The position numbers were made by a program, and so were the translations under genes. From Bacteroidetes bacterium UBA6221 (lineage in GTDB: Bacteria; Bacteroidota; Bacteroidia; Chitinophagales; Chitinophagaceae): a DNA stretch of 64,000 nt. The DNA lies in NCBI GenBank assembly GCA_002421685.1, contig DISB01000006.1, positions 33,443-97,442 of the forward strand. Direction: 5' to 3'. How positions within the stretch are numbered: the first letter of the stretch is position 1; every line of letters starts with the position of its first letter. Below, one piece after another: positions 8,041 through 15,919 of the stretch. Under the pieces are notes generated by a model. The model was given only the letters and a program-made list of their open reading frames with translations. It had not been told where the DNA came from and searched no databases.

Positions 8041-9102
8041 TCAGTTAAGCAGGTTCTGCAATTTTTTCTCATTCAGCACTATGATGTCTCCCTTAACGAT
8101 ATCTATCATCTTCTCGTCTTTAAAGTCACTCAATGTACGTATTACCGATTCTTTGGCCGTACCAACGATATTTGCCAGGTTCTCGCGACTGATGTCGATG
8201 GCAAACGGCTTGGCGGGGTCTTCGGGTTTGTATTTTTTATAAAGTTCCAGCACGGTATCGGCTACTCTTTTGCGCAAAGAATTGTAGGCGAGTTTCAATA
8301 GTTGTTGCTCTTTTTCCGTCACATTGTTTGCCAGCAGTTGTATGAACTTCATCATGACCTGGCGGTTATTGTTCACCAGGCTTTCAAAATCTTCTTTCGG
8401 CACCAGTGCCACCTCTGTTTCTTCCAGCGCTTCGGCCGATTCTTTATAGAGGGAATTCTCCAGCAGTGCGTTATAACCGAAAAAGCTGCCTTCGTTGTAA
8501 ATGTTTGTTACAAATTCTTTACCGTCGTCATTGGTTTTAAAAGTTTTCACCTTGCCCGACTGGATGTAATAAAGGCGATAAGGGCGCGAACCCTCGCTAT
8601 AAATAGTTTCTTTCTTCTTGTAGGTATTGGTACTGCGCAGTTCGGTCAGTTCCTTCAGCAGGTCTTTCCCAGTAGCAGTGCTTATCAGGGTTTGCACGCC
8701 GTTCATATCGGCGGGTATTTCCTTTTTCAGCAGGTCGGCTTTTTTCAGCCTGCTTTCTACCGCATTCAGCAACTCGGTACTGTTGAAGGGTTTGGTTATA
8801 TAATCGTCGGCGCCCAGGTCCATGCCTTTACGTATCTCCGCGCGTTCAGCTTTGGCCGTCAGGAAGATAAAGGGGATATTGGTCGTATCCTTATTTTTCT
8901 GGAGCATATGTATCACACCGTAGCCGTCCAGTACAGGCATCATAATATCGCAAATTATCAGGTCAGGTTTTTGCTGTACGGCGAGTGTAACGCCGGCCTG
9001 TCCGTCAGGGGCAGTAAATACCTTGTAATTGGCCAGTTCAAGTATCTCGGCCAGGTTTTCCCTGATTTCGGTATTATCCTCTATTAATAATATCGTTTTC
9101 AT
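8041..9102 (-). CDS. Response regulator with Crp/Fnr-type output (REC-cNMP-HTH fusion)
   Basis: A 353-residue protein. Residues 1-120 form a receiver domain with phospho-acceptor Asp52 (LIICDIMMP) and the FLTAKA switch region. Residues about 150-260 form a cyclic-nucleotide-binding-like beta barrel (SGKVKTFKTNDDGKEFVTN). The C-terminal 85 residues form a Crp-type helix-turn-helix (SRENLANIVGTAKESVIRTL). This joins phosphorelay input to an Fnr-like DNA-binding output. No Fe-S cysteines are present and the cNMP phosphate cassette is not canonical. Its start overlaps the upstream kinase gene by 29 bases, so the two form one operon and presumably a cognate pair. Confidence 0.92.
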   Translation of the reverse strand: MKTILLIEDNTEIRENLAEILELANYKVFTAPDGQAGVTLAVQQKPDLIICDIMMPVLDGYGVIHMLQKNKDTTNIPFIFLTAKAERAEIRKGMDLGADDYITKPFNSTELLNAVESRLKKADLLKKEIPADMNGVQTLISTATGKDLLKELTELRSTNTYKKKETIYSEGSRPYRLYYIQSGKVKTFKTNDDGKEFVTNIYNEGSFFGYNALLENSLYKESAEALEETEVALVPKEDFESLVNNNRQVMMKFIQLLANNVTEKEQQLLKLAYNSLRKRVADTVLELYKKYKPEDPAKPFAIDISRENLANIVGTAKESVIRTLSDFKDEKMIDIVKGDIIVLNEKKLQNLLN

Positions 9103-10270
9103 TATCTATATTATTCAAGTCAAAAGTAATAATAAACTCTGTTCCGTTATTAAGGGCACTGTTGCATACTATAGTCCCGTTCATCAATTCTGCGTATTTC
9201 GCCACTATATGCAGTCCCAGTCCCGTTCCCTGTATATTGGTTACGTTGCTTCCCCTGAAAAACCTGCTGAAAAGGTGTTGCTTGTCTTCTTCGGATATGC
9301 CCAGGCCATGATCCCTGACAGCCAGCACCATTTCGCCGGGTTTGTGCACACAGTTTATTTCGATGGACGAATGTTCGGAGGAAAACTTTATGGCGTTCGA
9401 TAGGAGGTTCATTACAATGTGCCGCAGCAGCGATGGCTCCAGCATGATCATTTCGCTGCCCGCATGGTCGTACATCACTATCTGGCCGGGTTTTAGTATG
9501 GTCTGCATTTCACCGATGATGCCTTCTATCAGTTCTTTCATATTGAACTCGGTAATACGCAATTGTATCTTGCCCTCCTCTATCTTGCCTACCGAGAGGA
9601 AATCGTTCAGTATATCGTTCAGCATATTTACCGACGACACAATGCGGGCGATATGTTTGTCGCGATTGCTTTGTTCTTCTGTCTTGTTGTAGCGCGATAT
9701 CAGGTAAGCCGAGGATAATATAGTGCTGAGGGGCGTGCGGAATTCGTGGGAGGCGATAGACACGAACCGGGACTTCAACTCGTTCAGTTCCTTTTCTTTT
9801 TCCAGTGCGTCCGACAGCGATTGGGTACGGTCTTTTACCTTCTGTTCCAGTTGGGCGTTCAGGTCTTTCAATGCCTCTTCCGACTCTTTGCGTATGGTGA
9901 TATCGTTGATAAAAGCGATGGCAAACCTGCCCGAATCGGTTTCGTAGCTGCTGATGCTTACCTCTACCGGGAACTCGGTACCGTCTTTCTTTTGTCCGTA
10001 TAGGTCCAGGCCTAAGCCCATAGGTCTGCTGTGGGTGCTTTTATTGATAAAGCCTTCCCTGTGATTGACATGTTTTCCCCTGAAGCGCTGGGGTATAAGC
10101 AATTCTATTGTGTTTCCTCTCAGTTCCTCCAGCGAATACCCGAATTGTTTGATAGCGAAATCGTTAGCCAGTGTTATTTTACCGTGCTGGTCTACCGTCA
10201 ATATGCCTATAGCTGCATTATTGAAGAGCGCTTTTAATTCCTCGTTATTATTTGTGTCAGTGCTAAGCAT
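9074..10270 (-). CDS. PAS-domain sensor histidine kinase
   Basis: A 398-residue soluble kinase with no membrane segment. There is a PAS domain at residues about 8-130 (FNNAAIGILTVDQHG), a coiled-coil linker, a HisKA dimerisation helix with His175 (SHEFRTPLS) and a HATPase_c domain with N box (NLLSNAIKF), G1 box (DHGLGI) and G2 box (GTGLGLHI). The lack of transmembrane helices suggests sensing of a cytoplasmic signal through PAS. It lies directly upstream of, and overlaps, the REC-Crp regulator gene. Confidence 0.93.
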   Translation of the reverse strand: MLSTDTNNNEELKALFNNAAIGILTVDQHGKITLANDFAIKQFGYSLEELRGNTIELLIPQRFRGKHVNHREGFINKSTHSRPMGLGLDLYGQKKDGTEFPVEVSISSYETDSGRFAIAFINDITIRKESEEALKDLNAQLEQKVKDRTQSLSDALEKEKELNELKSRFVSIASHEFRTPLSTILSSAYLISRYNKTEEQSNRDKHIARIVSSVNMLNDILNDFLSVGKIEEGKIQLRITEFNMKELIEGIIGEMQTILKPGQIVMYDHAGSEMIMLEPSLLRHIVMNLLSNAIKFSSEHSSIEINCVHKPGEMVLAVRDHGLGISEEDKQHLFSRFFRGSNVTNIQGTGLGLHIVAKYAELMNGTIVCNSALNNGTEFIITFDLNNIDNENDIINRG

Positions 10271-10365
10271 GTGTGCATTCTGCCGCGGGTAGCGGTGTTA
10301 CCATAGTGGTAAAATTAACAAAAAACCTTTAAGAAAGACATCCTTTGGAATGTATGTTTATAGCA

Positions 10366-10394
10366 AAAGAGGCTACCCGTCGGGCAGCCTCTTT
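10366..10394 (-). terminator. Terminator downstream of gdhA
   Basis: The stem AAAGAGGCT...AGCCTCTTT has an inner CCCG/CGGG pairing. Read on the minus strand it ends in TTTT, and it lies 24 bases past the gdhA stop. Confidence 0.8.
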
Positions 10395-10417
10395 GCGATA
10401 TAGTTTGCATCCCGCTA

Positions 10418-11854
10418 TTAGGGGAAGATACCCAGTTCTTCGTAAGCCACGCCTACCTTGTTGATAGATACAACGAAAGCGGCGGTACGCATATCGTTGA
10501 TGCCCAGTGTCAGCATCATATTGCGTATCTCGTGGTAAGAATCTATCATAGTATCTTCAAGGCCGGAGTAGATCAGGTCTACTTCATCGGGTCCGTGCAA
10601 TATCTGGCGACGTTCAATATCGGTCACTTTTTTGCCGGTCAACGCCTCTACCGATTGCAGTATCTGTGTGTTCTGGTTTTCGCTAAAACGTTTGTCCATC
10701 CGGCCAAAGCGTACGTGGCTCAGGTTTTTCAGCCATTCAAAGTAAGATACCGTTACACCGCCTGCATTGATGTACATATCCGGAACGATAACGCAGCCTT
10801 TAGCCAGCAGTATTTCGTCAGCCTCCGGTGTCAGCGGGCCGTTGGCAGCTTCACCTATTATTTTTGCTTTTACCCTTGCAGCGTTGCCGCCGTTGATGAC
10901 ATTCTCCAGCGCGGCAGGTATCAGGATGTCACATTCCATTTCCAGTGCTTCTGCGCTGTTGGGTATATCTGTAGCGCCGGGGTAGCCCAATATTGATTTG
11001 TTTTCTTTACGGTATGCTACTACTTTGTCGGGGTCAAGACCGTTCGGGTCGTAGATAGCGCCTTCATATTCAGCCAATCCAATGATTGTTGCACCACCTT
11101 CGTGGAAGAATTTGGCAGCGTGGTAACCAACGTTACCCAGGCCTTGTACTATCACTTTCTTACCTACCAGGCCGGTAGTCAGGCCTATCTTCTGCATGTC
11201 TTCGGCTATAGAGCATACCTCGCGTATGCCATAGTACACGCCCAGGCCGGTAGCTTCGGTACGGCCACGTACACCACCCTGCGTAACAGGCTTGCCGGTT
11301 ACACAACCCAATGAATCTATCTCGCCCGGTTTCAAAGATGCATAAGTATCGGCTATCCAGCTCATCTCGCGTGCGCCTGAACCATAGTCAGGAGCAGGAA
11401 CGTCGATGCCGGGGCCTATGAAGTTTTTCTTCACCAGTTCTGATGCATACCTGCGGGTGATCTTTTCCAGTTCGAATACGGAATATTTCTTCGGGTCTAT
11501 TTTAATACCGCCTTTAGCGCCGCCAAACGGCACATTTACAATAGCGCATTTATAGGTCATGAGAGCCGCAAGCGCCATTACCTCATCCTGGTTCACATCC
11601 ATACTGTAACGGATACCGCCTTTACAGGGCAGCTTGTGGTGCGAGTGCTGTACACGATATGCTTCTATCACTTCTATTTCTTCGCCTATCCTTACCGGGA
11701 ATTTCATTTTATATACCGAGTTGCAGGACTTTATCTGCTCGAGAATACCGGGCTCAAAACGGGTATATTTTGCGGCCTTGTCAAAGTTTTGTTCTACGCC
11801 GCGAAAGAAACTGTAATGGGCTGTTTTTGTAGCTGCTGCTGTTGCTTCTCCCAT
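10418..11854 (-). CDS. gdhA: Glutamate dehydrogenase (Glu/Leu/Phe/Val dehydrogenase family)
   Basis: A 478-residue enzyme interconverting glutamate and 2-oxoglutarate plus ammonia. Family landmarks are KGGIRYSMDVNQDEVMALA, the catalytic-lysine segment VPFGGAKGG, GPGIDVPAPDYGSG and the Rossmann motif VQGLGNVGYHAAKF. The length is longer than the hexameric bacterial type and fits the Bacteroidota group. The start codon is 22 bases after the ccmD stop, so gdhA may be transcribed from the ccmB-ccmC-ccmD promoter; no separate promoter is evident in that gap. Confidence 0.94.
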   Translation of the reverse strand: MGEATAAATKTAHYSFFRGVEQNFDKAAKYTRFEPGILEQIKSCNSVYKMKFPVRIGEEIEVIEAYRVQHSHHKLPCKGGIRYSMDVNQDEVMALAALMTYKCAIVNVPFGGAKGGIKIDPKKYSVFELEKITRRYASELVKKNFIGPGIDVPAPDYGSGAREMSWIADTYASLKPGEIDSLGCVTGKPVTQGGVRGRTEATGLGVYYGIREVCSIAEDMQKIGLTTGLVGKKVIVQGLGNVGYHAAKFFHEGGATIIGLAEYEGAIYDPNGLDPDKVVAYRKENKSILGYPGATDIPNSAEALEMECDILIPAALENVINGGNAARVKAKIIGEAANGPLTPEADEILLAKGCVIVPDMYINAGGVTVSYFEWLKNLSHVRFGRMDKRFSENQNTQILQSVEALTGKKVTDIERRQILHGPDEVDLIYSGLEDTMIDSYHEIRNMMLTLGINDMRTAAFVVSINKVGVAYEELGIFP

Positions 11855-11876
11855 GATTGTGTTTTGTTAAGAATGA

Positions 11877-12098
11877 TTATTTGTTTTTTTCAATTTTGCT
11901 GATTTTGCGGTCTATCCTTACCAGGTATGCAATAATCCCCGCAAAGATAGTGGCTAATACTAAAACAACAACGTATATTTTACCATCTGAGCGCATAGCG
12001 TCTGCCATTTCCGGAACGCTTTCCTGCGCCTGCAAATTCATTGCTGCAAGCAGGCTTATTACGATGGTTAAAAAGGATGATTTTTGCATAGGGATCAT
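11877..12098 (-). CDS. ccmD: CcmD-like small membrane protein of cytochrome c maturation
   Basis: A 73-residue protein with an N-terminal signal-like stretch and one central membrane helix (IYVVVLVLATIFAGIIAYL) followed by a lysine-rich tail. This is the layout of the Bacteroidota CcmD-like protein that follows CcmC and stabilises the heme-export complex. The start ATG overlaps the ccmC stop; an internal Met nine bases further on is an alternative start. Identification rests on topology and position more than on sequence motifs. Confidence 0.8.
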   Translation of the reverse strand: MIPMQKSSFLTIVISLLAAMNLQAQESVPEMADAMRSDGKIYVVVLVLATIFAGIIAYLVRIDRKISKIEKNK

Positions 12099-12778
12099 TT
12101 ATTGCTGTTAAGAATAAAGTCGTTTTCCTTCCTGAAGCGGATAAGCTCGATCCTGATGATGAGGGTACTTATCCAGAGGCCCAGTAAGAACCAACCAAGA
12201 ACGGCAGGGTAGAACACGGCCCTCATCCGTGCGTCCAGGTCGTAAGCGTTAAAACCGGGGTTGCCGCCGTTGCCGGGGTGTAAAGAGTCAACCATCCTGG
12301 GCAACACCCATATAAGCGGTATCATCAGCGCAAAGGCGAAAATGTTATATACGGCACTGATTTTAGCGCGTTTTTCTTCGTCGCTCAGGCCGCCGCGCAA
12401 TATCAGGTAAGCGAAGTATATCAGCATACATATTGCCGTACCCAGTTGCTTGGGGTCGTTGCTCCACGCAGCACCCCAGGTAAACCTGGCCCATTCCATA
12501 CCTGTCACCATTCCCAGCAGGCTGAAGAAGATACCCACTTTGGTAAGTATCACTGAATTGATATCATATTCCAGCCGGCCTGTGCGCAGGTATTTTATGG
12601 CATATATAAAAGCACCCGTGAACAGCAGTATCATTGTAAACCACATGGGGACGTGAAAGTACAGGTTGCGGATGGTTTCATTAAGTATATGCTGACGGGG
12701 GACCTGCATCAGTAAACCACCGATTATAGAATATGCTACCAGGACGACACAAGCTACTTTCCACCAGGATTTTCGCAT
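12095..12778 (-). CDS. ccmC: Cytochrome c biogenesis protein CcmC/CcsA (heme handling)
   Basis: A 227-residue polytopic membrane protein with six predicted helices. It carries the tryptophan-rich heme motif of the HHP family (FTWGAAWSNDPKQ, periplasmic) and conserved histidines (YFHVPMW and near HPG). In the Ccm system it presents heme to the chaperone CcmE. It lies between ccmB and ccmD in a minus-strand operon with gaps under 40 bases. Confidence 0.92.
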   Translation of the reverse strand: MRKSWWKVACVVLVAYSIIGGLLMQVPRQHILNETIRNLYFHVPMWFTMILLFTGAFIYAIKYLRTGRLEYDINSVILTKVGIFFSLLGMVTGMEWARFTWGAAWSNDPKQLGTAICMLIYFAYLILRGGLSDEEKRAKISAVYNIFAFALMIPLIWVLPRMVDSLHPGNGGNPGFNAYDLDARMRAVFYPAVLGWFLLGLWISTLIIRIELIRFRKENDFILNSNK

Positions 12779-12816
12779 GGGCTCAATGAAAATTTCAGCA
12801 AATGTAAAAGATTATA

Positions 12817-13473
12817 TTATTCCTGCCACAGAAAAGGGAAGAGGATAATACCTAATATTATAACTAATATATCCAGCGCCAGCAATACCAGCATCAGCTT
12901 CCACCAGCCGGGTTGATATACGGGTACAATGGCTTTTACGGCCAGTTTGCTGAGTATCATCAATATAGGGGTAGCCAGTGGGAAACCCAGTATGGCGATC
13001 AGGGCGGCATTATTCTGCGCGCGGGCGGCTATAGCTGAAAGAAAGGTAAAAATGACCGCCAGGCTGATGCTGCCTACTGCTGTAACCGCAATAAATAAAC
13101 CCAACTGTACCAGCGGCGCACCCAGCATGATATTGAACAATGCAAGGGCAATGGCGCTCACCGCCGCCATTAGCGCGGTGCTGTACACCATTTTTGCCAG
13201 CAAGAAATGAACTGGTTTTACAATCGTATAATAATAACGGAACCTGTTGGGGTGTTCCTGCAGGAAACTCTTGGCTACTGAGTTGACAGCGATAAACAAC
13301 TGCGTTATCCAGAACAGGGCATTCCATATCTTGGCTTCAGGCTGGCCGCTCATCATATATACCAGGAAGACGGTAGCGCCTACATAAAGCAGCACGCCGT
13401 AAAAGGTGTGTTTTTGCCGCCATTCCAGCACCAGGTCTTTATATATCAGCGTTGTCAGCCTGCTATTTGCCAT
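12817..13473 (-). CDS. ccmB: Heme exporter protein CcmB (ABC permease)
   Basis: A 218-residue membrane protein with six hydrophobic helices. It begins IYKDLVLEWRQKHTFYGVLLY, which is the typical CcmB N terminus. It is the permease half of the CcmAB transporter; no ccmA lies in the window. First gene of the ccmB-ccmC-ccmD(-gdhA) operon. Confidence 0.9.
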   Translation of the reverse strand: MANSRLTTLIYKDLVLEWRQKHTFYGVLLYVGATVFLVYMMSGQPEAKIWNALFWITQLFIAVNSVAKSFLQEHPNRFRYYYTIVKPVHFLLAKMVYSTALMAAVSAIALALFNIMLGAPLVQLGLFIAVTAVGSISLAVIFTFLSAIAARAQNNAALIAILGFPLATPILMILSKLAVKAIVPVYQPGWWKLMLVLLALDILVIILGIILFPFLWQE

Positions 13474-13623
13474 AGTCTGGCAAAGTTAATACCAGGTAGT
13501 GCAACAAGCTAATTTATTGTATTGTTATTCGGTTCTTCCCTCAAAAAAAGAAATATATTTTCGCTGCTTTGCAATTTCCTGAATGTCCTATATCTTTGCC
13601 ATCCCAAAGTTCTTAACACCTAT

Positions 13624-13696
13624 GCGGAAGTAGCTCAGTTGGTAGAGCATCACCTTGCCAAGGTGAGGGTCGCGGGTTCGAGTCTCGTCTTCCGCT
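13624..13696 (+). tRNA. tRNA-Gly (GCC)
   Basis: The acceptor stem GCGGAAG/CTTCCGC closes a normal cloverleaf. The anticodon stem CACCT/AGGTG encloses loop TGCCAAG, anticodon GCC. The T arm is GCGGGTTCGAGTCTCGT. The CCA end is not encoded. It precedes tRNA-Leu by 64 bases. Confidence 0.95.
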
Positions 13697-13760
13697 CATA
13701 AATAATCAATTCCAGGCCCGCGGGTTTGGAATTTTTTATTTGCGCACTTATGTGCGGGCC

Positions 13761-13846
13761 GCCCTGGTGGTGGAATTGGTAGACACGCAGGACTTAAAAT
13801 CCTGTGGCCAGCAATGGCCGTGCGGGTTCAAGTCCCGCCTGGGGCA
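13761..13846 (+). tRNA. tRNA-Leu (TAA), integration site of the island
   Basis: A class II tRNA of 86 bases. Acceptor GCCCTGG pairs with CTGGGGC (with wobbles), anticodon stem CAGGA/TCCTG encloses loop CTTAAAA (anticodon TAA), and the long variable arm is TGGCCAGCAATGGCCG. The 3' 60 bases are duplicated at 53642, which shows insertion of a mobile element into the gene's 3' end. The gene remains intact because the element supplies the same 3' sequence. Confidence 0.96.
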
Positions 13847-13849
13847 CAG
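13787..13849 (+). repeat. Left attachment repeat (attL core), 63 bp
   Basis: Identical over 63 bases to 53642-53704. It runs from the tRNA-Leu anticodon stem to three bases past the discriminator. Confidence 0.95.
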
Positions 13850-13854
13850 ATTAC

Positions 13855-13881
13855 AGCCGTTTCGAGAGAAACGGCTTTTTT
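13855..13881 (+). terminator. tRNA-Leu terminator carried by the element
   Basis: The stem AGCCGTTTC/GAAACGGCT with loop GAGA is followed by TTTTTT. A related but not identical hairpin follows the right attachment repeat (53711-53737), so the element seems to bring its own copy that restores tRNA termination. Confidence 0.85.
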
Positions 13882-13882
13882 G

Positions 13883-13906
13883 TTGGGTAAAACATAGGTA
13901 AAACAT
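13883..13906 (+). repeat. Left terminal 24-bp repeat with two 11-bp units (candidate integrase arm site)
   Basis: This contains two tandem copies of GGTAAAACAT spaced 11 bases apart and lies 33 bases inside the left attachment repeat. The same 24 bases, in the same orientation, occur at 53520-53543 inside the right end. Position and helical-turn spacing fit arm-type binding sites of the tyrosine integrase; binding itself is inferred. Confidence 0.75.
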
Positions 13907-13931
13907 ATTTTAAATATTGAAAGATTCATTA

Positions 13932-13966
13932 CCCCGAGGTTGGGAGTTCAAATCTTCTCCTCCTAC
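13932..13966 (+). repeat. tRNA 3'-end-like fragment inside the island
   Basis: The sequence has a T-arm-like part (GGGAGTTCAAATCTTCT) followed by an acceptor-like CCTCCTAC end, with no upstream tRNA body. As with the tRNA-Leu copy it is followed by a terminator hairpin (13976-14000). It may be the attachment core of a second, older or nested element that used a different tRNA gene. The tRNA identity is not clear. Confidence 0.45.
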
Positions 13967-13975
13967 TGGTAAGTG

Positions 13976-14000
13976 GCCGCTATGAGAGCGGCTTTTGTTT
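13976..14000 (+). terminator. Terminator after the tRNA-like fragment
   Basis: The stem GCCGCT/AGCGGC is followed by TTTTGTTTTTT. Confidence 0.7.
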
Positions 14001-14035
14001 TTTGTGCCGTTAGATTCAGATAGGGCTAATCCTTT

Positions 14036-14057
14036 GTGTCAGACATAAGTCAGACAC
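14036..14057 (+). repeat. Second tandem 11-bp repeat near the left end
   Basis: Two copies of GTCAGACA start 11 bases apart (14038 and 14049). The layout and the ACATA core resemble the 24-bp terminal repeat at 13883, suggesting arm sites for a related integrase. From 14058 to 14259 the sequence is AT-rich and holds no gene or clear signal other than presumed promoter sequence for the next gene. Confidence 0.5.
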
Positions 14058-14259
14058 TATCCCTTTTGAAAATATCTCTTTTACGACTTTCTGCTTAATT
14101 CAAGGCTGACTAGATTGGTTAAGGTTTTGTGTTTAGCCTCAGGGGGATAATAGCACTTAGCGGATATAGCACTTCTCTCAATTCGCTAATGTTCTTAATG
14201 TATTGAAGACAATAGCAAAGAGATATATTATTATATTTGTTTTCAAGTAATAGAGTATC

Positions 14260-15423
14260 ATGTCATCTATTTTTTGCGCACAAGAGCCCAGTCTAGGCTA
14301 CCTATACCAAATCAGGTATGGACTAAAGCTCTTGTTAAGAGAGCAAAACGATGATGCTGTTCTTTTAATTGAAACGATTGATGACATCAGCATTTCGAGA
14401 CCGCAAAACGTTGACGTTTATCAAACTAAATTTCACATCAATAACCCACCTAATATTTCTAATGCAAGCACCGACTTTTGGAAAACAATCCGTGTCTGGT
14501 GCGAATCAATTACCAGTGGGCAAATCAACGCTGATAAATGCGTGTTTTCATTGATCACGACGGCTGCGACTTCTCCCGGTAGTATACTGTCAAAATTAAG
14601 TCACTCCGCTGTTAATGCCAGAAAAGTCGATGAGGTAGTTAGTGAAATGATCGCCGTGACAAACACGTCAACTAATCAAGCGAACCTTCCTGCATATCAA
14701 GCATTCGTAGCCCTATCTCCTGAAAATAAGGTAAAGTTAGTTAAGAACATAACAATTCTGGATTCTGCGGAAGGGATTAATGAGGCTAAGACGGATATTA
14801 TTACTAATCTAAGGTTCGTCAATAAAAACTATGAGCCATTATTTGAACGTGTAGAAGGTTGGTTTTTAGGACAGGTGATACTACAACTGCAAGGTCAGCG
14901 ACCGGGCATTCAAGTGCGGGAACTTCAACAGGTGATTTGGGACATTGCTGATACTCTTAAATCTGATAATTTGCCCGCAGATTTTATGGCGTCCATTGCT
15001 GGTGATGAAGCCCAACTGTCACCTTATCGCGACAGGCAGTTTGTTAAGCAACTTCATATTATCGGTGCCAATCATGGCGTAATTAATCACGCTATCAGCG
15101 ATTACCATCGAGCATTTAGCCAAGCATCTAAATGGATGCGTGAAGGTCTTATTTCCCCACAAGATCAAATGGACTATCAACATAAGTTACGTGATGACTG
15201 GTCAAGGAAGCACTCTGCTGCCTGTAACATTGTTGAGGGAGAAGAAGATGAAAAAGCGGCAGCGCGAGGCCATAGCTTTTATCACAATTTTTATGTGTTG
15301 CAAAATCCCTTTATATACATCAAGGACAGGTTTAAAGAAACATATATGGTTACTGGGAGTTGCCAAATGTTATCTGATAGTAAAAAGATCGGTTGGCACC
15401 CAAAATTTGAGACGTTGTTATGA
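14260..15423 (+). CDS. ABC-three component (ABC-3C) system protein with nuclease-like N terminus
   Basis: A 387-residue protein starting at ATG 14260. The N-terminal part (residues about 8-90) has the pattern QEPSLGYLYQIRYGL, then LLIETIDDI and VYQTKFHI. The spacing of Glu, Asp and Gln-x-Lys is like Cap4/DUF4297 PD-(D/E)xK nuclease domains. The C-terminal part, with paired His and Trp residues (residues 260-387), fits the ABC-3C C-terminal region. The following two genes, a middle component and a DUF3732 ATPase, complete the three-component set. The proposed role is an effector in a conflict or phage-defence system. The start of the middle component overlaps its stop (ATGA). It is AT-rich relative to the host genes. 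Confidence 0.75.
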   Translation: MSSIFCAQEPSLGYLYQIRYGLKLLLREQNDDAVLLIETIDDISISRPQNVDVYQTKFHINNPPNISNASTDFWKTIRVWCESITSGQINADKCVFSLITTAATSPGSILSKLSHSAVNARKVDEVVSEMIAVTNTSTNQANLPAYQAFVALSPENKVKLVKNITILDSAEGINEAKTDIITNLRFVNKNYEPLFERVEGWFLGQVILQLQGQRPGIQVRELQQVIWDIADTLKSDNLPADFMASIAGDEAQLSPYRDRQFVKQLHIIGANHGVINHAISDYHRAFSQASKWMREGLISPQDQMDYQHKLRDDWSRKHSAACNIVEGEEDEKAAARGHSFYHNFYVLQNPFIYIKDRFKETYMVTGSCQMLSDSKKIGWHPKFETLL

Positions 15424-15911
15424 GATTGCAAAGTTGGCATGATAGACCCATTATTACCGCGAATTTGGTGAATCCGGCCTTCACATGCGAAATCGTCCGC
15501 GAATGTGGAAAAGGCTATACCAGTGAGATCTCGCTAAATATGCCTTACATTTTCTTGCCACTTGTTTTACCTTTTATCTTACCGCAGCGATTTAGAACAA
15601 CATTGCCACGATCCAAAGCAACTACGATGCATGCTTGGCTCAATAATAATCCGCAATTAAAAATCGGACTCGCGGAACATATCAAAGGCTTGGTTGATTT
15701 TTCAAAGGAGGCTGTCATGTTCGGAATAATACATGACGTATTACGAATTGATGAAAATGGTTCCCTTGAAGTTCTCGGAAAAAAAGGGAAAGCCTCACTA
15801 AATAATGACGAAACAAATGAATGTCTATCTAAAGCAGCTACGTGGGGGAAAATTCTAGCAAACGCTGGCGATCACTATACTGTATACTCAATGCTTGGAA
15901 TTAAACCGTAA
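15420..15911 (+). CDS. ABC-3C middle component protein
   Basis: A 163-residue protein between the nuclease-like protein and the ATPase. The features match the three-component middle component: an NPAF motif near residue 19, a hydrophobic LPLVLPFILP stretch, a TLPRSKATTMHAWL segment and the alpha-helical end. It probably links the ATPase to the effector. The start ATG overlaps the upstream stop; the next gene starts 8 bases after its own stop, so the three genes form one operon. Confidence 0.75.
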   Translation: MRLQSWHDRPIITANLVNPAFTCEIVRECGKGYTSEISLNMPYIFLPLVLPFILPQRFRTTLPRSKATTMHAWLNNNPQLKIGLAEHIKGLVDFSKEAVMFGIIHDVLRIDENGSLEVLGKKGKASLNNDETNECLSKAATWGKILANAGDHYTVYSMLGIKP

Positions 15912-15919
15912 ATAGTCAC

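Noticed and set aside
8302..9087. A 261-residue plus-strand reading frame opposite the response regulator gene
   Set aside because: Antisense to well-defined REC and Crp domains; no start signal or family.
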